Below, one piece after another: positions 62,040 through 64,000 of a DNA stretch of 64,000 bases. Below the pieces are notes generated by a model, which did not search any database, was not told the origin of the DNA, and saw only the letters and a list, made by a program, of their open reading frames with translations. The first letter of the stretch is position 1. Every line of letters starts with the position of its first letter. The stretch is from Solibacillus isronensis (lineage in GTDB: Bacteria > Bacillota > Bacilli > Bacillales_A > Planococcaceae), in NCBI RefSeq assembly GCF_900168685.1, contig NZ_FVZN01000012.1:283344-347343 (forward strand), written 5' to 3'. The position numbers and the translations under genes are program-made.

Positions 62040-64000
62040 TTATTCTTTAACTCTTAATAACCTCAAACTATTTAACGTTACAAGTAGTGTTGCTCCCATG
62101 TCTGCGAAGATGGCGATCCATAGTGTTAACCATCCAGGCATCACTAATAGTAATGCTACTAATTTAATAGCTAAAGAGAAGGTAATATTTTGTTTAATGA
62201 TGACTAAAGCCTTGCGACTTAATTTAATGGTGTAAGGTAACTTACTTAAATCATCTGACATTAACGCAATATCAGCCGTTTCAAGTGCCGTATCTGTTCC
62301 AGCACCACCCATTGCAACCCCAACTGATGCCGCTGCAAGTGCTGGTGCATCGTTTACGCCATCCCCGACCATTGCAACACTTTGATGTTTTTCACGAAGC
62401 TTTTTAACAAAGTTTAATTTATCTTCTGGAAGTAAATCGGCTTTAATATCTGAAACACCGACTTGTTTTCCTATTGCTTGTGCCGTTCTCTCATTATCAC
62501 CTGTAAGCATTACTGTTTCGATTCCAATATGATTCAATTTATTAATAACATCTCTTGATGTTTCTCTCATTTCATCTGCTACGGCGATCAATGAAAGTAT
62601 TTCTTTCTCAGTTCCTAAAACCATAACAGTTTTTCCTTCTATTTGCATACGAGTAATATTTTCTTTGATGTTGCTTTCAATCGTTTTATGCAATTCTTCA
62701 AAGAGATTAGGACTTCCCACATAATACATTTGGTTATTTACTTTTGCTTTTACACCTTTACCTGTAATCGATTGGAACTCTTCGACCGATACACCATTAA
62801 TATTCAATCCGTTTTCTTCGGCTTTTCTGATAATGGCAGAAGCAAGTGGATGTTGCGACCCTTTTTCAATCGCTGCCGTTATCATCATTAAATCATTTTC
62901 ATTTCCGCCATATGTTACAACATCTGTTACAGCAGGAATACCTTTTGTTAATGTTCCTGTTTTATCAAACGCAATCGCTTTTAAGTGTCCTGCTTCTTCT
63001 AGATGGATGCCACCTTTAATTAACACGCCATTTTTTGCTGCATTTCCTATTGCAGTAACAACAGCAACTGGGGTTGAAACAACTAAAGCACAAGGACAAC
63101 CAACCACTAATATTGCTAAACCTTGATAAATCCATTCACTCCACTCTCCACCAAACAGTGGTGGAAGAACGGCAATTAAAGCAGCCAAAATGACAATTGC
63201 AGGTGTATAGTATTTCGCAAATTTATCTACAAATGCTTGAGAAGGCGCTCGCTCTGCTTGTGCTTCTTCTACAAGATGGATAATTTTCGAAAGCGTCGTA
63301 TCTTCTACTCGTTTTGTTACTTTAACTTCGAGCAAGCCTTCTTCATTTAATGTTCCAGCGAACACTTCATCATCAGTTTTTTTGGTAACTGGGACACTTT
63401 CCCCCGTAATTGCAGCCTGATTTAATGTGGACGTTCCTTTAATAACAATTCCGTCCATCGCTAACTTTTGACCAGGTTTTACGATCATGATATCTCCAAC
63501 TTGAATATCGTCAACATGAATCATCATTTCTTTATTTCCACGGCGAATTAATGCTTCTTTTGGAGCAATATCCATCAATGATTCGATGGATTGACGAGCT
63601 TTATCCATTGAATAACGCTCTAAGGCTTCACTAATAGCGAACAGAATAACAACCATTGCTCCTTCGCCCCATTCACCAATGATGGCAGCCCCTATAATCG
63701 CAATCGTCATAAGTGTATTCATATCAAACTTTAATCTACTTAGATTTTTAAGCCCTTTAATGAAGAGCGAATAGCCACCAATTAAAATAGATGCTGCATA
63801 ACCGATTGTTGGAAGGATATGTTCTTCCCCATATTGCTCCCCTAAAAACCAACTAATCACAAGTAAAACGACTGAAATATAAACCTTAATATTTTCTTTT
63901 TGCTTCCAGAATGGTTCACGTTCCACTTTTTGTTCTTTTTCATCCCGAATCTTTAAATTCTCAAATGCTCCTGCTTTTTCTAGTTCCTCAATTGTTGCAT
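62040..64000 (-). CDS. cadA: CadA-type Cd/Zn P1B ATPase, second copy (5' end beyond window)
   Basis: The frame is open from the right edge ([20 protein letters not shown]) through 653 codons. It has actuator [34 protein letters not shown] and [11 protein letters not shown], and ends LLRVKE. Only the first ~50 residues (heavy-metal domain with CxxC) are missing. It is closely similar to CadA at 11026 but clearly a separate allele. No cadC is visible upstream in the window; the cadC cut at position 1 could be its partner on a circular molecule. Confidence 0.95.
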   Translation of the reverse strand, partial: ATIEELEKAGAFENLKIRDEKEQKVEREPFWKQKENIKVYISVVLLVISWFLGEQYGEEHILPTIGYAASILIGGYSLFIKGLKNLSRLKFDMNTLMTIAIIGAAIIGEWGEGAMVVILFAISEALERYSMDKARQSIESLMDIAPKEALIRRGNKEMMIHVDDIQVGDIMIVKPGQKLAMDGIVIKGTSTLNQAAITGESVPVTKKTDDEVFAGTLNEEGLLEVKVTKRVEDTTLSKIIHLVEEAQAERAPSQAFVDKFAKYYTPAIVILAALIAVLPPLFGGEWSEWIYQGLAILVVGCPCALVVSTPVAVVTAIGNAAKNGVLIKGGIHLEEAGHLKAIAFDKTGTLTKGIPAVTDVVTYGGNENDLMMITAAIEKGSQHPLASAIIRKAEENGLNINGVSVEEFQSITGKGVKAKVNNQMYYVGSPNLFEELHKTIESNIKENITRMQIEGKTVMVLGTEKEILSLIAVADEMRETSRDVINKLNHIGIETVMLTGDNERTAQAIGKQVGVSDIKADLLPEDKLNFVKKLREKHQSVAMVGDGVNDAPALAAASVGVAMGGAGTDTALETADIALMSDDLSKLPYTIKLSRKALVIIKQNITFSLAIKLVALLLVMPGWLTLWIAIFADMGATLLVTLNSLRLLRVKE

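Overview
The window is low-GC DNA of Bacillales type: AGGAGG ribosome-binding sites, many TTG starts, S-layer-homology proteins, and Firmicute cad, ars and mer families. The best guess is a Lysinibacillus/Solibacillus-like Planococcaceae or Bacillus, from an accessory replicon or a large island rather than core chromosome. No rRNA, tRNA, CRISPR array or recognisable replication initiator was found. A cadC fragment cut by the left edge and a cadA fragment cut by the right edge lie on the same strand in the order of one operon. The window may therefore be almost all of a circular plasmid of roughly 64.2 kb, but this is inference.

Region 1 (1-13.3 kb) is a metal and envelope-thiol region. It has a CYP152-type P450, a ccdA-resA pair, a four-helix Cys-rich copper-binding protein, lspA, bdbC-bdbD, copC-copD and an intact cadC-cadA. 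It is littered with decayed copies of the same kinds of gene (bdbD-bdbC, cadA, the copper-binding protein, a flavoprotein). Region 2 (13.4-19.4 kb) is an arsenic island on the minus strand: trxB-phosphatase, then arsR-arsB-arsC-arsD-arsA-HesB-like, with a near-identical palindromic box in front of each unit.

Region 3 (19.6-38.5 kb) is mostly uncharacterised accessory DNA. It carries a repeat-type DNA-binding protein, an XRE regulator followed by a MazF/PemK-like protein with a coiled-coil tail, a decayed Tad/type II-secretion-like cluster, a ribbon-helix-helix candidate, an atypical N6-methylase, an SLH protein and a lipoprotein. It also holds a two-gene CBASS anti-phage module (2TM-SAVED effector plus CD-NTase with an AGS-C-like tail), an ATP-dependent DNA ligase, small membrane proteins and a tyrosine recombinase.

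Region 4 (39,014-53,238) is one complete Tn3-family transposon with 38-bp terminal inverted repeats and a 5-bp target duplication (AAATA). It carries a broad-spectrum mercury operon (merB3-merR1-merE-merT-merP-merA-merR2-merB2-merB1), a group II intron, res, tnpR and tnpA. Gene order, size and intron match what I recall of TnMERI1 from Bacillus megaterium. It interrupts an unknown gene that can be rebuilt across it.

Region 5 (53.2-64 kb) holds small unknown genes, a truncated sigma factor, a phospholipase-A2-like Cys-rich protein beside a six-cysteine mini-protein, four 20-bp-phased repeats, an IS110-family element with a candidate bridge RNA and a frameshifted C-terminus, a second copy of the group II intron, and a second cadA.

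The metal genes act together. P-type and ArsB pumps export Cd/Zn and arsenite, ArsD/ArsA and MerT/P/E handle delivery, ArsC, TrxB and MerA do redox chemistry, and MerB cleaves organomercurials. ArsR-family repressors (CadC, ArsR) and MerR activators control them through operators that can be read directly in the sequence.
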